Assembly (NCBI RefSeq): GCF_024599795.1 | Contig: NZ_CP102246.1 | Location: 1,860,001 to 1,924,000 of the forward strand | Origin: Enterobacter cloacae complex sp. R_G8 | GTDB taxonomy: Bacteria > Pseudomonadota > Gammaproteobacteria > Enterobacterales > Enterobacteriaceae | Reading direction: 5' to 3' | Length of the DNA stretch: 64,000 bases | In this document: in pieces, positions 52,856 through 61,901 of the stretch | How the letters are laid out: the number at the start of each line of letters is the position of its first letter | Numbering within the stretch: the stretch's first letter is position 1 | Notes under the pieces: generated by a model | Seen by the model: only the letters and a program-made list of their open reading frames with translations | Databases searched by the model: none | What the model was told of the DNA's origin: nothing | Position numbers and translations under genes: made by a program

Positions 52856-54022
52856 TTGAAACGCCGTCTGTTTATTGCTGTTTCTTTACTCGCTTCGAGT
52901 GTCTCATCTGCTTTTGCGGCCGATCCACTGGATTTTTCGCCGCAGCCCCCGGCCATTCAGGCCGGTTCCTGGGTACTGATGGATTACACTACGGGTCAAA
53001 TCTTAACGGCGGGCAACGAACATCAACAACGCAATCCGGCGAGCCTTACCAAGCTGATGACCGGCTACGTTGTTGACCGCGCTATTGATAGCCACCGCAT
53101 TTCCCCGGATGACATTGTCACCGTCGGGCGCGACGCGTGGGCAAAAGGTAACCCGGTATTTGATGGTTCGTCACTGATGTTCCTGAAAGAGGGTGACCGC
53201 GTTTCTGTGCGCGATCTCAGCCGCGGCCTGATTGTGGATTCCGGCAACGATGCCTGTGTGGCGCTGGCGGATCACGTGGCCGGTGGTCAGCCGCAGTTCG
53301 TAAAGATGATGAACGACTATGTGCAAAAGCTGAATCTGCGCGATACGCACTTTGAAACCGTTCATGGTCTGGATGCCCCGGGCCAGCACAGTTCTGCGTA
53401 TGACCTGGCCGTGCTGTCCAGGGCCATCATCCACGGCGAGCCTGAGTTTTACCATATGTACAGCGAAAAGAGCCTGACCTGGAACGGGATCACGCAGCAA
53501 AACCGTAACGGCCTGCTGTGGGATAAGACCATGAACGTAGATGGTCTGAAAACGGGGCACACGTCAGGGGCCGGATTTAACCTGATTGCTTCCGCCGTGG
53601 ACGGTCAGCGTCGCTTGATCGCCGTGGTGATGGGGGCAGACAGTCCGAAAGGACGTGAGGATCAGGCCCGTAAACTGCTGCACTGGGGGCAACAGAATTT
53701 TGATACCGTGCAGATCCTGCATAACGGTAAAAAAGTGGGCACCGAGCGGATCTGGTACGGCGATAAAGAACAGGTGAACCTGGGCACCGACCAGGATTTC
53801 TGGCTGGCATTACCGAAAGCTGAAGTACCGAACATCAAGGCAAAATACGTGCTGGATAAAAAAGAGCTGGAAGCGCCGATTGCCGCGCATCAGCGGGTCG
53901 GCGAAATCCAGTTATACGACCGTGACAAGGTGGTCGCTCACTGGCCGCTGGTGACGCTTGAGCGTGTTGATAAAGGTGGCCTTTTCTCCCGTCTAAGTGA
54001 TTATCTGCACCACAAAATCTAA
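52856..54022 (+). CDS. dacD: DacD, D-alanyl-D-alanine carboxypeptidase (PBP6b)
   Basis: A 388-residue periplasmic DD-carboxypeptidase trimming peptidoglycan pentapeptides. The signal peptide (MKRRLFIAVSLLASSVSSAFA) ends near residue 21. The penicillin-binding motifs are S-L-T-K near 63, S-G-N near 124 and K-T-G near 227. A C-terminal beta-rich domain ends in an amphipathic membrane anchor. The start is TTG, preceded by GAGGA; no ATG fits the signal peptide. Same length as E. coli DacD. Confidence 0.95.
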   Translation: MKRRLFIAVSLLASSVSSAFAADPLDFSPQPPAIQAGSWVLMDYTTGQILTAGNEHQQRNPASLTKLMTGYVVDRAIDSHRISPDDIVTVGRDAWAKGNPVFDGSSLMFLKEGDRVSVRDLSRGLIVDSGNDACVALADHVAGGQPQFVKMMNDYVQKLNLRDTHFETVHGLDAPGQHSSAYDLAVLSRAIIHGEPEFYHMYSEKSLTWNGITQQNRNGLLWDKTMNVDGLKTGHTSGAGFNLIASAVDGQRRLIAVVMGADSPKGREDQARKLLHWGQQNFDTVQILHNGKKVGTERIWYGDKEQVNLGTDQDFWLALPKAEVPNIKAKYVLDKKELEAPIAAHQRVGEIQLYDRDKVVAHWPLVTLERVDKGGLFSRLSDYLHHKI

Positions 54023-54079
54023 CCTTTTTGAGCAGACTGGCAGGGTTGCGAGTCTGCTCACATAATAAACACTCCCCGT

Positions 54080-54125
54080 TTGCCGATAATATAAATTCTG
54101 CTTTATAGTGTATAAATATACAGTA
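54080..54125 (+). promoter_or_regulatory. sbmC promoter with overlapping LexA box
   Basis: -35 TTGCCG (54080-54085) and -10 TATAGT (54104-54109) with an 18-bp spacer. The palindrome TAGTGTATAAATATACAGTA (54106-54125) fits the SOS box CTGT-N8-ACAG with one change (GTGT). It covers the end of the -10, so LexA would block transcription until DNA damage. E. coli sbmC is SOS-controlled in the same way. Confidence 0.8.
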
Positions 54126-54140
54126 ATAAATGGAGGCAGT

Positions 54141-54614
54141 ATGGATTACAGCATCAGGCAGGAAAAGAAACGTAAGATTGCCGGTTTTCACCTGGTCGGG
54201 CCATGGGAACACACGGTAAAACAGGGCTTCGAACAGCTGGTCATGTGGGTCGATGGCCGTCACATTCAGCCACTGGAGTGGGTTGCGGTGTACTACGATA
54301 ATCCGGACGAAGTCCCGGCAGAAAAACTGCGCTGCGATACGGCCGTTACGGTGCCGGACGATTTCGTGATCCCGGAAAACAGCGAAGGCGTCATGATGAC
54401 GGAAATTGCTGCCGGAGATTACGCCGTCGCGAAAGCACGTGTTGAAAACTACGACTTCGCCACCCCGTGGTATCAGTTCTTTAATTCCCTCCTGCAGGAC
54501 AATAAATACCAGATGGCGCTTAAACCGTGCTTCGAGCGCTATCTCAATGATGGCAACGCTGACGGATACTGGGACATCGAAATGTTTATCGCCGTAGAGC
54601 ATAAAGCGAGATAG
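54141..54614 (+). CDS. sbmC: SbmC (GyrI), DNA gyrase inhibitor
   Basis: A 157-residue GyrI-like protein. In E. coli it protects DNA gyrase from toxins such as microcin B17 and CcdB and is SOS-induced. The tandem SHS2 fold is apparent: [14 protein letters not shown] near 14 and [11 protein letters not shown] near 97, with the WYQFFNSLL and [13 protein letters not shown] motifs toward the C-terminus. The start at 54141 has GGAGG 5 nt upstream. Confidence 0.95.
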   Translation: MDYSIRQEKKRKIAGFHLVGPWEHTVKQGFEQLVMWVDGRHIQPLEWVAVYYDNPDEVPAEKLRCDTAVTVPDDFVIPENSEGVMMTEIAAGDYAVAKARVENYDFATPWYQFFNSLLQDNKYQMALKPCFERYLNDGNADGYWDIEMFIAVEHKAR

Positions 54615-54632
54615 TCCTGTCGACTGTAGGGT

Positions 54633-54665
54633 TTTTCAGCCGGATGTGATCCGTCCGGCTGAAAA
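54633..54665. other. Hairpin between sbmC and yeeA
   Basis: TTTTCAGCCGGA (54633-54644) and TCCGGCTGAAAA (54654-54665) form a perfect 12-bp stem with a 9-nt loop. The T run is on the 5' side of the plus strand, so as an intrinsic terminator it suits only minus-strand transcripts. On the plus strand it may protect the sbmC mRNA end. Confidence 0.6.
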
Positions 54666-54706
54666 CGCAGTACAATTGTGATTTGCCGTGTAGCTGGAGA
54701 GCGGGT

Positions 54707-55765
54707 GTGCGTCCCGACAAATCATTAACATCTTTCGAAATTCGGCTGTATAAACACTATCGCGTGGTCCACGGGTGCCGTATTGCGCTGGCATTCCTTC
54801 TGACGTTTGTGCTGGTCCGTTTGCTGGATGTTCCTGAAGGAACGTGGCCGCTGATCACGCTGGTGGTCGTCATGGGGCCAATCTCGTTTTGGGGGAACGT
54901 TGTCCCCCGCGCCTTCGAGCGCATTGGCGGTACGGTTTTAGGCTCAGTCCTTGGGCTGATTGCCCTGAAGCTGGAGCTGATTTCATTTCCGGTGATGCTG
55001 GCCTGGTGCGGTGTCGCCATGTTCCTCTGCGGCTGGCTGGCGCTGGGTAAAAAGCCCTATCAGGCACTGCTGATTGGTATCACCCTCGCCGTGGTGGTCG
55101 GCGCGCCAGCGGGTGATATGACCACGGCACTGTGGCGAAGCGGGGATGTCATCCTTGGTTCACTGCTGGCGATGCTGTTCACCGGTATCTGGCCGCAGCG
55201 CGCTTTCCTGCACTGGCGCATCCAGATGGCAAACTACGTCACCGCCTTTAACCGCGTCTACCAGGCCGGTTTTTCACCGAATCTGGTAGAACGTCCCCGG
55301 CTGGAGAAGCACCTCCAGCAGATCCTTAATGATGTGGTCAGAATGCGCGGTCTGATTACCCCGGCCAGCAAAGAGACCCATATCCAGAAATCGATTTTCG
55401 AAGCTATCCAGACCGTGAGCCGCAATCTGGTCTGCATGCTTGAGCTGCAAATCAACGCACACTGGGCCTCACGCCCCAGCCATCTGTTGATGCTGAACGC
55501 ACAGACGCTGAAGGAGACGCAGCAGATGACGCAACAAACCCTGCTGACCATCGCTCATGCCCTTTATGAAGGTAACCCGCAACCTATCCTCGCGAACAGC
55601 GAGCGTCTGAATGAGATCGTTGCCGAACTGAAACAGCTGATCAACGAGCGTCAGAGCGACAACGTGGCGGAAACCCCAATTCATGGCTACGTCTGGCTGA
55701 GCATGGAACTGGCGCGTCAGCTTGAGTTGCTGTCGCATCTCATTTGCCGGGCATTGCGCAAATAA
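54707..55765 (+). CDS. yeeA: YeeA, FUSC-family inner-membrane protein
   Basis: A 352-residue protein. About five or six membrane helices lie between 25 and 160, with the FUSC-family ALGKKPYQALLIGITLAVV region near 110-128 (in part). A long cytoplasmic helical domain follows to the end. Related proteins are aromatic-acid or unknown-solute exporters; the role of YeeA is not established. The start is GTG at 54707 with a GGAGA site, giving MRPDKSLTSFEIR as in E. coli. Confidence 0.92.
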   Translation: MRPDKSLTSFEIRLYKHYRVVHGCRIALAFLLTFVLVRLLDVPEGTWPLITLVVVMGPISFWGNVVPRAFERIGGTVLGSVLGLIALKLELISFPVMLAWCGVAMFLCGWLALGKKPYQALLIGITLAVVVGAPAGDMTTALWRSGDVILGSLLAMLFTGIWPQRAFLHWRIQMANYVTAFNRVYQAGFSPNLVERPRLEKHLQQILNDVVRMRGLITPASKETHIQKSIFEAIQTVSRNLVCMLELQINAHWASRPSHLLMLNAQTLKETQQMTQQTLLTIAHALYEGNPQPILANSERLNEIVAELKQLINERQSDNVAETPIHGYVWLSMELARQLELLSHLICRALRK

Positions 55766-55933
55766 AGAGCAGCTATCGCCATATGTGACGGCTGCTGCTT
55801 CGATTCAGCATCAATTGGGGTTATGATAGTTTTAAACGATATACTCATTGTCATTCGCAACCGCTGTCAGTAAGGTTACTGTTACAACGGTTGCTTTAAC
55901 GAATCCGAATCTCACATTATCAGGGGTGTAAAA

Positions 55934-56269
55934 ATGGAAACTACCAAGCCTTCGTTCCAGGATGTTCTGGAATTCGTCCGCCTGTTCCGCCGCAAAAACA
56001 AACTGCAGCGTGAAATCCAGGACGTTGAGAAGAAGATCCGTGACAACCAGAAACGTGTTCTGCTGCTGGATAACCTGAGCGACTACATCAAGCCAGGTAT
56101 GAGCGTTGAAGCCATCCAGGGTATCATCGCCAGCATGAAGAGCGACTACGAAGACCGCGTTGATGATTACATCATCAAAAACGCTGAGCTGTCTAAAGAG
56201 CGTCGTGACATCTCCAAGAAGCTGAAAGTGATGGGCGAAATCAAAAACGCTGAAGCCAAAAGCGAATAA
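55934..56269 (+). CDS. yeeX: YeeX, UPF0265/DUF496 coiled-coil protein
   Basis: A 111-residue, highly charged, almost wholly helical protein with heptad patterns from about 15 to 50 and 70 to 105. Almost identical to E. coli YeeX. The function is unknown. Codon use is strongly biased toward optimal codons (CGT, CTG, AAA), suggesting high expression. A bidirectional terminator follows. Confidence 0.93.
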   Translation: METTKPSFQDVLEFVRLFRRKNKLQREIQDVEKKIRDNQKRVLLLDNLSDYIKPGMSVEAIQGIIASMKSDYEDRVDDYIIKNAELSKERRDISKKLKVMGEIKNAEAKSE

Positions 56270-56283
56270 TCGCAGCTGATTGC

Positions 56284-56318
56284 AAAAAAAGGCTCTCTGG
56301 TGACAGAGAGCCTTTTTT
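56284..56318. terminator. Bidirectional terminator between yeeX and the next gene
   Basis: GGCTCTCTG (56291-56299) pairs with CAGAGAGCC (56304-56312). Seven As precede and six Ts follow. Confidence 0.92.
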
Positions 56319-56319
56319 A

Positions 56320-56652
56320 TTACACAGAGCGCGGCTGTAGCTGGTAGATCCAGGCCTTAACCTGGTCACCTTCGGCGGTGGTCACCATGACCTCGACCCG
56401 ATCGTAACCGTCTTCAAATTCATCCAGCATCGGCCAGTGTGCCTGGAGGTTGCTGGAGGTAAAGAGATAGCCTTCTACGCACGGACCATCGGCGTGCAGC
56501 ACGATACCCGGAAAATCCGCCGCAGCACCCCAGCCACGCGCATAAAACGTCCCGGTGACAAAACCGGCCTGCCATTCGCCGCCGATGTTTTCGAGAATAT
56601 GTGCATTTGAGTGACCCGGGCGTAACGTACCGTAGACAAACAAAGAGTCCAT
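56320..56652 (-). CDS. Gamma-glutamylcyclotransferase-fold protein
   Basis: A 110-residue protein of the GGCT/AIG2-like (YtfP) family. It starts MDSLFVYGTLRPGHSN, with the substrate-binding Y-G-T-L loop, and carries LDEFEDGYDR near 77-86, where the family's catalytic Glu lies. Possible activity is cyclisation of gamma-glutamyl groups, but small bacterial members are mostly uncharacterised. Tail-to-tail with yeeX, upstream of the tRNA-Asn terminator. Confidence 0.85.
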   Translation of the reverse strand: MDSLFVYGTLRPGHSNAHILENIGGEWQAGFVTGTFYARGWGAAADFPGIVLHADGPCVEGYLFTSSNLQAHWPMLDEFEDGYDRVEVMVTTAEGDQVKAWIYQLQPRSV

Positions 56653-56672
56653 GTTTTCCTCACCAGAAAAGC

Positions 56673-56700
56673 AAAAAGCCCGCTTTAAAAGCGGGCTTTT
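56673..56700 (-). terminator. Terminator of the minus-strand tRNA-Asn
   Basis: AAAGCCCGCTTT and AAAGCGGGCTTTT form a hairpin with a one-base apparent loop. The A run on the plus strand gives the U run for the minus-strand tRNA transcript. A close sequence relative lies at 58585-58612. Confidence 0.88.
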
Positions 56701-56707
56701 CAGAATG

Positions 56708-56783
56708 TGGCTCCTCTGACTGGACTCGAACCAGTGACATACGGATTAACAGTCCGCCGTTCTACCGACTGAACTACAGAGGA
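56708..56783 (-). tRNA. asn tRNA: tRNA-Asn (GTT)
   Basis: A 76-nt cloverleaf: acceptor TCCTCTG/CAGAGGA, D arm with GTCGGTAGA, anticodon GTT at 56748-56750, T arm GGTTCGAGTCC, discriminator G and encoded CCA. Identical in all 76 bases to the copy at 58503-58578 but inverted. Corresponds to E. coli asnW next to yeeO. Confidence 0.98.
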
Positions 56784-56917
56784 ATCGTTGTGGAGGCTTA
56801 TCTTAGCGGCGAAAAAACTTTTGTCAAACCTGATCTTAGTGATTAGCGATCGATTGCCGATTCTGTCATCAGTTTGTTGCAAATCCAGACATCTTTTTAT
56901 GGAAAATACTTTGCAGG

Positions 56918-58399
56918 ATGAGCTTTTCTCCCCCATCATTTGAAATGGAGTTTCAACTTTTCTCGCTAAGGTCCATTTTGAACGTTACTGCCACTCTCCG
57001 CCAGGCGATTATGCGCACGCCATGGTATGCAAAACGTAAAAGTTATCGTGTTCTGTTCTGGCGTGAAATCACCCCGCTTGCCGTACCTATTTTTCTGGAG
57101 AATACCTGCGTTCTGCTGATGGGGGTGTTGAGCACCTTCCTGGTGAGCTGGCTGGGTAAAGAGGCGATGGCCGGGGTTGGGCTGGCGGACAGTTTTAACA
57201 TGGTGGTGATGTCTTTCTTTGCCGCTATCGATCTTGGCACCACGGTGGTGGTGGCCTTTAGCCTGGGCAAGCTGGATCCGAAGCGTGCGCGCGAAGCCGC
57301 CCGGCAGTCGCTGATGATCATGACCATTTTTTCAATCATCCTGGCGGCGGTGATCCACTATTTCGGCAAAGAGATAATCGATTTTGTCGCGGGTGAAGCG
57401 ACGAATGAAGTTAAGGATCTGGCGCTGACCTATCTGGAAATGACGGTCTTAAGCTATCCGGCCGCGGCCATCGCGCTGATCGGTAGCGGCGCGCTGCGCG
57501 GGGCAGGCAACACCAAAATTCCTTTGCTGATCAACGGCGGAATGAACATCCTGAATATCATGATCAGTAGTGTCCTGATCTACGGTGTTTTCTCCTGGGA
57601 GGGAATGGGATTTGTTGGCGCAGGCCTGGGGCTCACCATCTCCCGCTACATTGGTGCGGCAGCCATCCTCGGGGTGTTGATGGCGGGGATTACGCCGTCG
57701 CTGCGCCTCACGTTAAAAAGCTACTTCCGACCCTTTAACTTCGCCATTATCTGGGAAGTGATGGGGATTGGTATTCCTGCCAGTATCGAGTCGGTACTGT
57801 TCAACGGCGGTAAACTGCTTACCCAGATGTTTGTTGCCGGTATGGGGACAGATGTGATTGCCGGTAACTTTATAGCCTTTTCCATCGCCTCCCTGATTAA
57901 CCTGCCGGGCAACGCCCTCGGGTCGGCCTCCACCATTATCACCGGTAAACGACTCGGTAAAGGGCAGATAGGGCAGGCGGAGCGGCAGCTGCGCCATGTC
58001 TTCTGGCTGTCGACCATCGGTCTGACGCTCATTGCCTGGGGGAGTGCCCCCTTTGCCGGGCTGATGGCCTCGTTCTATACCCACGAAGACGATGTCAAAG
58101 AGGTCGTTAAGATCCTCATTTGGCTCAACGCGGCCTTTATGCCCATCTGGGCGGCCTCCTGGGTACTCCCTGCCGGGTTAAAAGGGGCCCGCGATGCCCG
58201 CTTTGCGATGTGGGTATCCATGCTCGGTATGTGGGGTTGCCGCGTGGTGGCGGGTTATACGCTGGGGGTCATGCTCGGTATGGGGGTTGTCGGTGTCTGG
58301 CTGGGGATGTTCCTTGACTGGGCCGTGCGTGGGGCATTGTTCTACTGGCGGATGGTAAGTGGGCGCTGGCTCTGGAAATATCCGCGACACAATGCCTGA
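56918..58399 (+). CDS. yeeO: YeeO, MATE-family exporter
   Basis: A 493-residue membrane protein with 12 predicted helices of the MATE fold (two six-helix halves, for example PLAVPIFLENTCVLLMGVLS near 45-64 and the matching GIGIPASIESVLFNGG near 287-302). E. coli YeeO is reported to export flavins and dipeptides. The start is uncertain: ATG 56918 abuts an AGG with no spacer, and ATG 56945 and later Met codons are alternatives. The N-terminal ~40 residues are not well conserved. It lies between inverted tRNA-Asn genes. Confidence 0.9.
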   Translation: MSFSPPSFEMEFQLFSLRSILNVTATLRQAIMRTPWYAKRKSYRVLFWREITPLAVPIFLENTCVLLMGVLSTFLVSWLGKEAMAGVGLADSFNMVVMSFFAAIDLGTTVVVAFSLGKLDPKRAREAARQSLMIMTIFSIILAAVIHYFGKEIIDFVAGEATNEVKDLALTYLEMTVLSYPAAAIALIGSGALRGAGNTKIPLLINGGMNILNIMISSVLIYGVFSWEGMGFVGAGLGLTISRYIGAAAILGVLMAGITPSLRLTLKSYFRPFNFAIIWEVMGIGIPASIESVLFNGGKLLTQMFVAGMGTDVIAGNFIAFSIASLINLPGNALGSASTIITGKRLGKGQIGQAERQLRHVFWLSTIGLTLIAWGSAPFAGLMASFYTHEDDVKEVVKILIWLNAAFMPIWAASWVLPAGLKGARDARFAMWVSMLGMWGCRVVAGYTLGVMLGMGVVGVWLGMFLDWAVRGALFYWRMVSGRWLWKYPRHNA

Positions 58400-58456
58400 C
58401 AAATGTGCGAAATGTTGAATAAATCGGCAAACGATCGGAAATCTGCATTCTGCCTT

Positions 58457-58482
58457 TGACAACCTCGGGTAGCATCGATAAT
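58457..58482 (+). promoter_or_regulatory. Promoter of the plus-strand tRNA-Asn
   Basis: TTGACA at 58457-58462 and GATAAT at 58477-58482 are separated by 14 nt; the shifted TAATAT gives 17 nt (58480-58485). A GC-rich run (GCGCCCCGTTC), resembling a stringent discriminator, follows before the tRNA. Confidence 0.7.
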
Positions 58483-58502
58483 ATGCGCCCCGTTCACACG
58501 AT

Positions 58503-58578
58503 TCCTCTGTAGTTCAGTCGGTAGAACGGCGGACTGTTAATCCGTATGTCACTGGTTCGAGTCCAGTCAGAGGAGCCA
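58503..58578 (+). tRNA. asn tRNA: tRNA-Asn (GTT)
   Basis: A 76-nt tRNA identical to the minus-strand copy at 56708-56783, with anticodon GTT at 58536-58538 and encoded CCA. A TATAAT-like element (GATAATATG, 58476-58484) about 20 bp upstream, with TTGACA at 58457-58462 as -35, forms a strong promoter. Corresponds to E. coli asnU. Confidence 0.98.
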
Positions 58579-58584
58579 AATTTG

Positions 58585-58612
58585 AAAAGCCTGCTTTTAA
58601 AGCAGGCTTTTT
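58585..58612 (+). terminator. Terminator of the plus-strand tRNA-Asn
   Basis: AAAAGCCTGCTTT (58585-58597) and AAAGCAGGCTTTTT (58599-58612) form a hairpin with a terminal T run. Relative to the other tRNA-Asn terminator it carries a paired C-to-T and G-to-A change that keeps the stem. Confidence 0.9.
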
Positions 58613-58655
58613 GCTTTTGTGCGTTCTGGAAGCCGCCACCCGGCAATAAACCGCA

Positions 58656-60428
58656 CTACCGGTTAACACGAATCGGTGCTGTCGCTTCCACCAGCCACGG
58701 ACGCGCGTCGCTCTCCACCAACGGTGACAGTGCCTCGCGCACCTGCTGGTGATACTCATCCAGCCACTGCTTTTCCTGCTCGTTCAACAGATTGAGTTCG
58801 ACCTGGCTGAGATCGATTGGGATCAGCGTCAGCGAGGCAAACTTGCAGAATCCAGGACGGCTCTCCACAATCTCGACCTGGTTTTCAATGCGGATCCCAT
58901 GGCTGTCCGCCAGATAGTATCCCGGCTCGATGGTCATAATATTGCCTGCCACCAGCGGCCATGGGTTGACCTTTTTGGCAATACGATGTGGGTTCTCATG
59001 GATGAGCAATTGATGACCCACGCCATGACCCGTTCCGTGATCGAAATCCAGCCCCAACTCCCAGAGCGGTCGACGTGCAAAGGCATCCAGCTGATGCCCC
59101 TGAGTGCCGGACGGGAACTGCAGGGTAATCAGCGACAGAAAGCCTTTCAGCACGGCGGTGTAGTGTAATCGCTGCTGCGGGCTGACCTTGCCCCATGCCA
59201 GGGTACGCGTGGCGTCAGTGGTACCGTTATGGTACTGACCACCGGAATCATTCAGATAGAAGTGGTCATGGCCGATGGGCTTGTTGCTGGCTTCGCTTGA
59301 GTGGTAGTGGCACATTGCCGCATTGCTGGACGAGGCCGAAATGGTCGCAAAACTTTGCTCAATGAAACCGGGCTGCCGCTCGCGAAACGCGAGTTGCTGT
59401 GCCTGGGCCTCCAGCTCTGTCACCGGCTGACCTGCTGCCGCACGTGCGGGCACTTCACGGCTCAGCCAGGCCAGGAAATTGACCCACGCGGCACCGTCCT
59501 GATGATGACACTCCCGGTAACCCGTCAGTTCTACCGGATTTTTATTGGCCTTCATCAGGGTGATAGGGTCGGTTTGCCAGAGAATGTCACCGTCTGGCTC
59601 AATGGCAAAACGCAGGGCCACTGGCGCTGAACCGGCATCTAGCATGACCCGTTTACCGTGAGAAAGGTGCTGGCAGCGTTCAATAAAGGCATCCTGCGGC
59701 GCAATGGTGAACGCGTTTCGCACGCTATCAGGCAGGTCACTGAGTTTATTGTCGTTAACAAACCACTCGACGCTACCGTCCCGACTCAGCAGGGCAAAGG
59801 AGAGCGGAACCGGGCTGGTGGGAATATCTGAACCGCGCACGTTAAGCAGCCAGGCAATGTTATCCGGCAGGGTCACGGCCAGATAATCGGCATTGTTCGC
59901 GGCCAGCACGGCGGCGACGCGCTGACGTTTATCGGCGCTGCTTTCGCCACTGATTTCAACCGGCATCTCGCGGATAAGCCCCGCCGGAGCGGCAGGGCGA
60001 TCGGTCCATAACGTATCAAACGGTGACTGGTTAAGCGGCACCATCTCACACGGTGTCGCAGACAGCGTCTCATAGTCGGCATTGGTCATCAGCAGCGCTT
60101 CAAAACCAATACGCGTGCCAGCTTCAACATTTGCCGTCAGCCATTGTGCCAGCGGCTCGTTGTGCAGATGGTGGATCTCTACTTCATCCATGTTGACCTG
60201 CACGCGGGCCTGAACCTGATAGCGGCCATCGACAAAAAGCAGGGCTTTGTCTTTTAGCACCAGCGCCAGCCCCGCCGAGCCGTCGAAGCCGGTGAGCCAG
60301 GCCAGTTTTTCATCATACGGTGCGCAGTATTCGCTCTGCCAGGCATCCGCGCGCGGGACGATCATCCCGTCGAGTTGATTTTCCTGTAGCCACTGACGCA
60401 GGGCCGATAACGGTGATGTGTTGTGCAT
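58656..60428 (-). CDS. Aminopeptidase P family protein (M24B, XPNPEP1-like)
   Basis: A 590-residue cytosolic metallopeptidase expected to release N-terminal residues preceding proline. It has three parts: two creatinase-like N-terminal domains (about 1-160 and 165-300) and a pita-bread catalytic domain (about 305-530), plus a C-terminal extension. Metal ligands are visible in order: Asp in YLNDSGGQY near 396, Asp in TTDATRT near 407, His in DHGTGHGVGHQL near 470, Glu in TIEPGYY near 505, Glu in IENQVEIV near 519. It starts 18 nt after amn and may be co-transcribed with it. Not at this locus in E. coli K-12. Confidence 0.92.
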   Translation of the reverse strand: MHNTSPLSALRQWLQENQLDGMIVPRADAWQSEYCAPYDEKLAWLTGFDGSAGLALVLKDKALLFVDGRYQVQARVQVNMDEVEIHHLHNEPLAQWLTANVEAGTRIGFEALLMTNADYETLSATPCEMVPLNQSPFDTLWTDRPAAPAGLIREMPVEISGESSADKRQRVAAVLAANNADYLAVTLPDNIAWLLNVRGSDIPTSPVPLSFALLSRDGSVEWFVNDNKLSDLPDSVRNAFTIAPQDAFIERCQHLSHGKRVMLDAGSAPVALRFAIEPDGDILWQTDPITLMKANKNPVELTGYRECHHQDGAAWVNFLAWLSREVPARAAAGQPVTELEAQAQQLAFRERQPGFIEQSFATISASSSNAAMCHYHSSEASNKPIGHDHFYLNDSGGQYHNGTTDATRTLAWGKVSPQQRLHYTAVLKGFLSLITLQFPSGTQGHQLDAFARRPLWELGLDFDHGTGHGVGHQLLIHENPHRIAKKVNPWPLVAGNIMTIEPGYYLADSHGIRIENQVEIVESRPGFCKFASLTLIPIDLSQVELNLLNEQEKQWLDEYHQQVREALSPLVESDARPWLVEATAPIRVNR

Positions 60429-60446
60429 TATTTTTCCTTATTGTTA

Positions 60447-61901
60447 TCAGCGGAATGGCGGTTCGTTAAAGGTACGCAGCTTGCGCGAGTGCAGCCGGTC
60501 ACCTTCCGCCCGCAGTAAATCAATGGCACGAATGCCGATTTGCAGGTGTTCGGATATCGCCCCTTCGTAGAACCGGTTTGCCTGTCCCGGAAGCTTGATT
60601 TCACCGTGCAGCGGTTTATCGGAAACGCACAGCAGCGTGCCGTAAGGCACACGGAAGCGATAACCTTGTGCGGCAATGGTGGCACTTTCCATATCAATCG
60701 CCACCGCGCGGCTCAGGTTAAAGCGCAGGGCAGAGGCGGAGTAACGCAGCTCCCAGTTACGGTCATCTGTCGTGACGACCGTGCCGGTACGCAGACGCTG
60801 TTTGACCTCTTCACCCGGCATGCCGCTCACCTCTTTGGTGGCGTCGTACAGCGCGCGCTGCACTTCGGCGATGCTCGGGATCGGGATGTCCGGCGGGAGC
60901 ACGGCGTCAAGCACGTGGTCATCACGCAGGTAGGCGTGGGCCAGCACGTAGTCGCCAATCAGCTGGCTTTCACGCAGCCCGCCGCAATGACCAATCATCA
61001 GCCAGACGTCCGGGCGCAGCACCGCCAGATGGTCGCAGATGGTTTTGGCGTTTGACGGACCCACACCGATGTTGATAAGCGTGATGCCCTGGCCGTCGGC
61101 GGTGATCAGGTGCCAGGCTGGCATCTGGTGCTTCTTCCACGCCAGATCGGAGATAGCCTGCTCAGGCGCTTCGGTTTCCGCGGTGATCCAGATCCCGCCC
61201 GCGCAGGAGAGGGCGATATAAGGGCTCTCCGGATCCAGGATCTGGCTACAGCCCCAGCGGACAAACTCGTCGACATAGCGGGTGTAGTTGGTAAACAGCA
61301 CAAACGGCTGGAAATGTTCGGCTGGCGTCCCGGTGTAGTGGCGCAGGCGCGCCAGGGAGAAATCCACCCGGCGGGCGTCGAAATGCGACAAGGGAGAAAA
61401 TTCCGCCGGATGATAAATGCCGTCGGCGGTCTCATCGCCAATCTGCGACAGCTCGGTTGTTGGGAAATGGCGCGTCAGCCCTGCGCTCATGGAGCGATCG
61501 AGCGTTAACGCCGAACCGTCAATCACGTACGGATACGGGATTTCATGCTGTGATGGCTCAACGGCAATGTGTGCGCCGTAGTCCTGATAGAGCAGAGTGA
61601 GTTGTTCCTCAAGGTAAGGACGGAACAACGCAGGGCGGGTCACGGTGGTGCTGTAGCAGCCGGAGTGGGTAAAACGCGCGTAGGCACGGGTCTTTGGCGT
61701 GGTGCTGGCGCTGCCGTCCCAGGTGACAGAGAGCGATGGATAAACAAAAAGGCCCTGGGTTCTGGCCTTTTCATCGGGAAGTTTCCCTGTTTCGATGTAC
61801 TCACTGATGGCGCTGCGCAGCGCATTGACGGACTGTTCGTACAGCGCGTCGAGTTTTTCCAGTGCCTGAGCCGGGGTCAGGCTGGAGCCCTTATTATTCA
61901 T
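60447..61901 (-). CDS. amn: Amn, AMP nucleosidase
   Basis: A 484-residue enzyme splitting AMP to adenine and ribose-5-phosphate, identical in length and nearly in sequence to E. coli Amn. The N-terminal regulatory alpha/beta domain (about 1-175) is followed by a nucleoside-phosphorylase-type catalytic domain (GVGPSNAKT near 281, IGHCGGLR near 302, DMESATIAAQGYRF near 400). The 73-bp gap after shiA contains an imperfect inverted repeat, CACAGGTGTG with CACACGCCTGTG (61918-61960), which may be regulatory. Confidence 0.96.
   Translation of the reverse strand: MNNKGSSLTPAQALEKLDALYEQSVNALRSAISEYIETGKLPDEKARTQGLFVYPSLSVTWDGSASTTPKTRAYARFTHSGCYSTTVTRPALFRPYLEEQLTLLYQDYGAHIAVEPSQHEIPYPYVIDGSALTLDRSMSAGLTRHFPTTELSQIGDETADGIYHPAEFSPLSHFDARRVDFSLARLRHYTGTPAEHFQPFVLFTNYTRYVDEFVRWGCSQILDPESPYIALSCAGGIWITAETEAPEQAISDLAWKKHQMPAWHLITADGQGITLINIGVGPSNAKTICDHLAVLRPDVWLMIGHCGGLRESQLIGDYVLAHAYLRDDHVLDAVLPPDIPIPSIAEVQRALYDATKEVSGMPGEEVKQRLRTGTVVTTDDRNWELRYSASALRFNLSRAVAIDMESATIAAQGYRFRVPYGTLLCVSDKPLHGEIKLPGQANRFYEGAISEHLQIGIRAIDLLRAEGDRLHSRKLRTFNEPPFR

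Noticed and set aside
56708..58578. Prophage or island attachment at the tRNA-Asn genes
   Set aside because: Both tRNAs are complete, no integrase gene lies next to them, and yeeO between them is a normal core gene.
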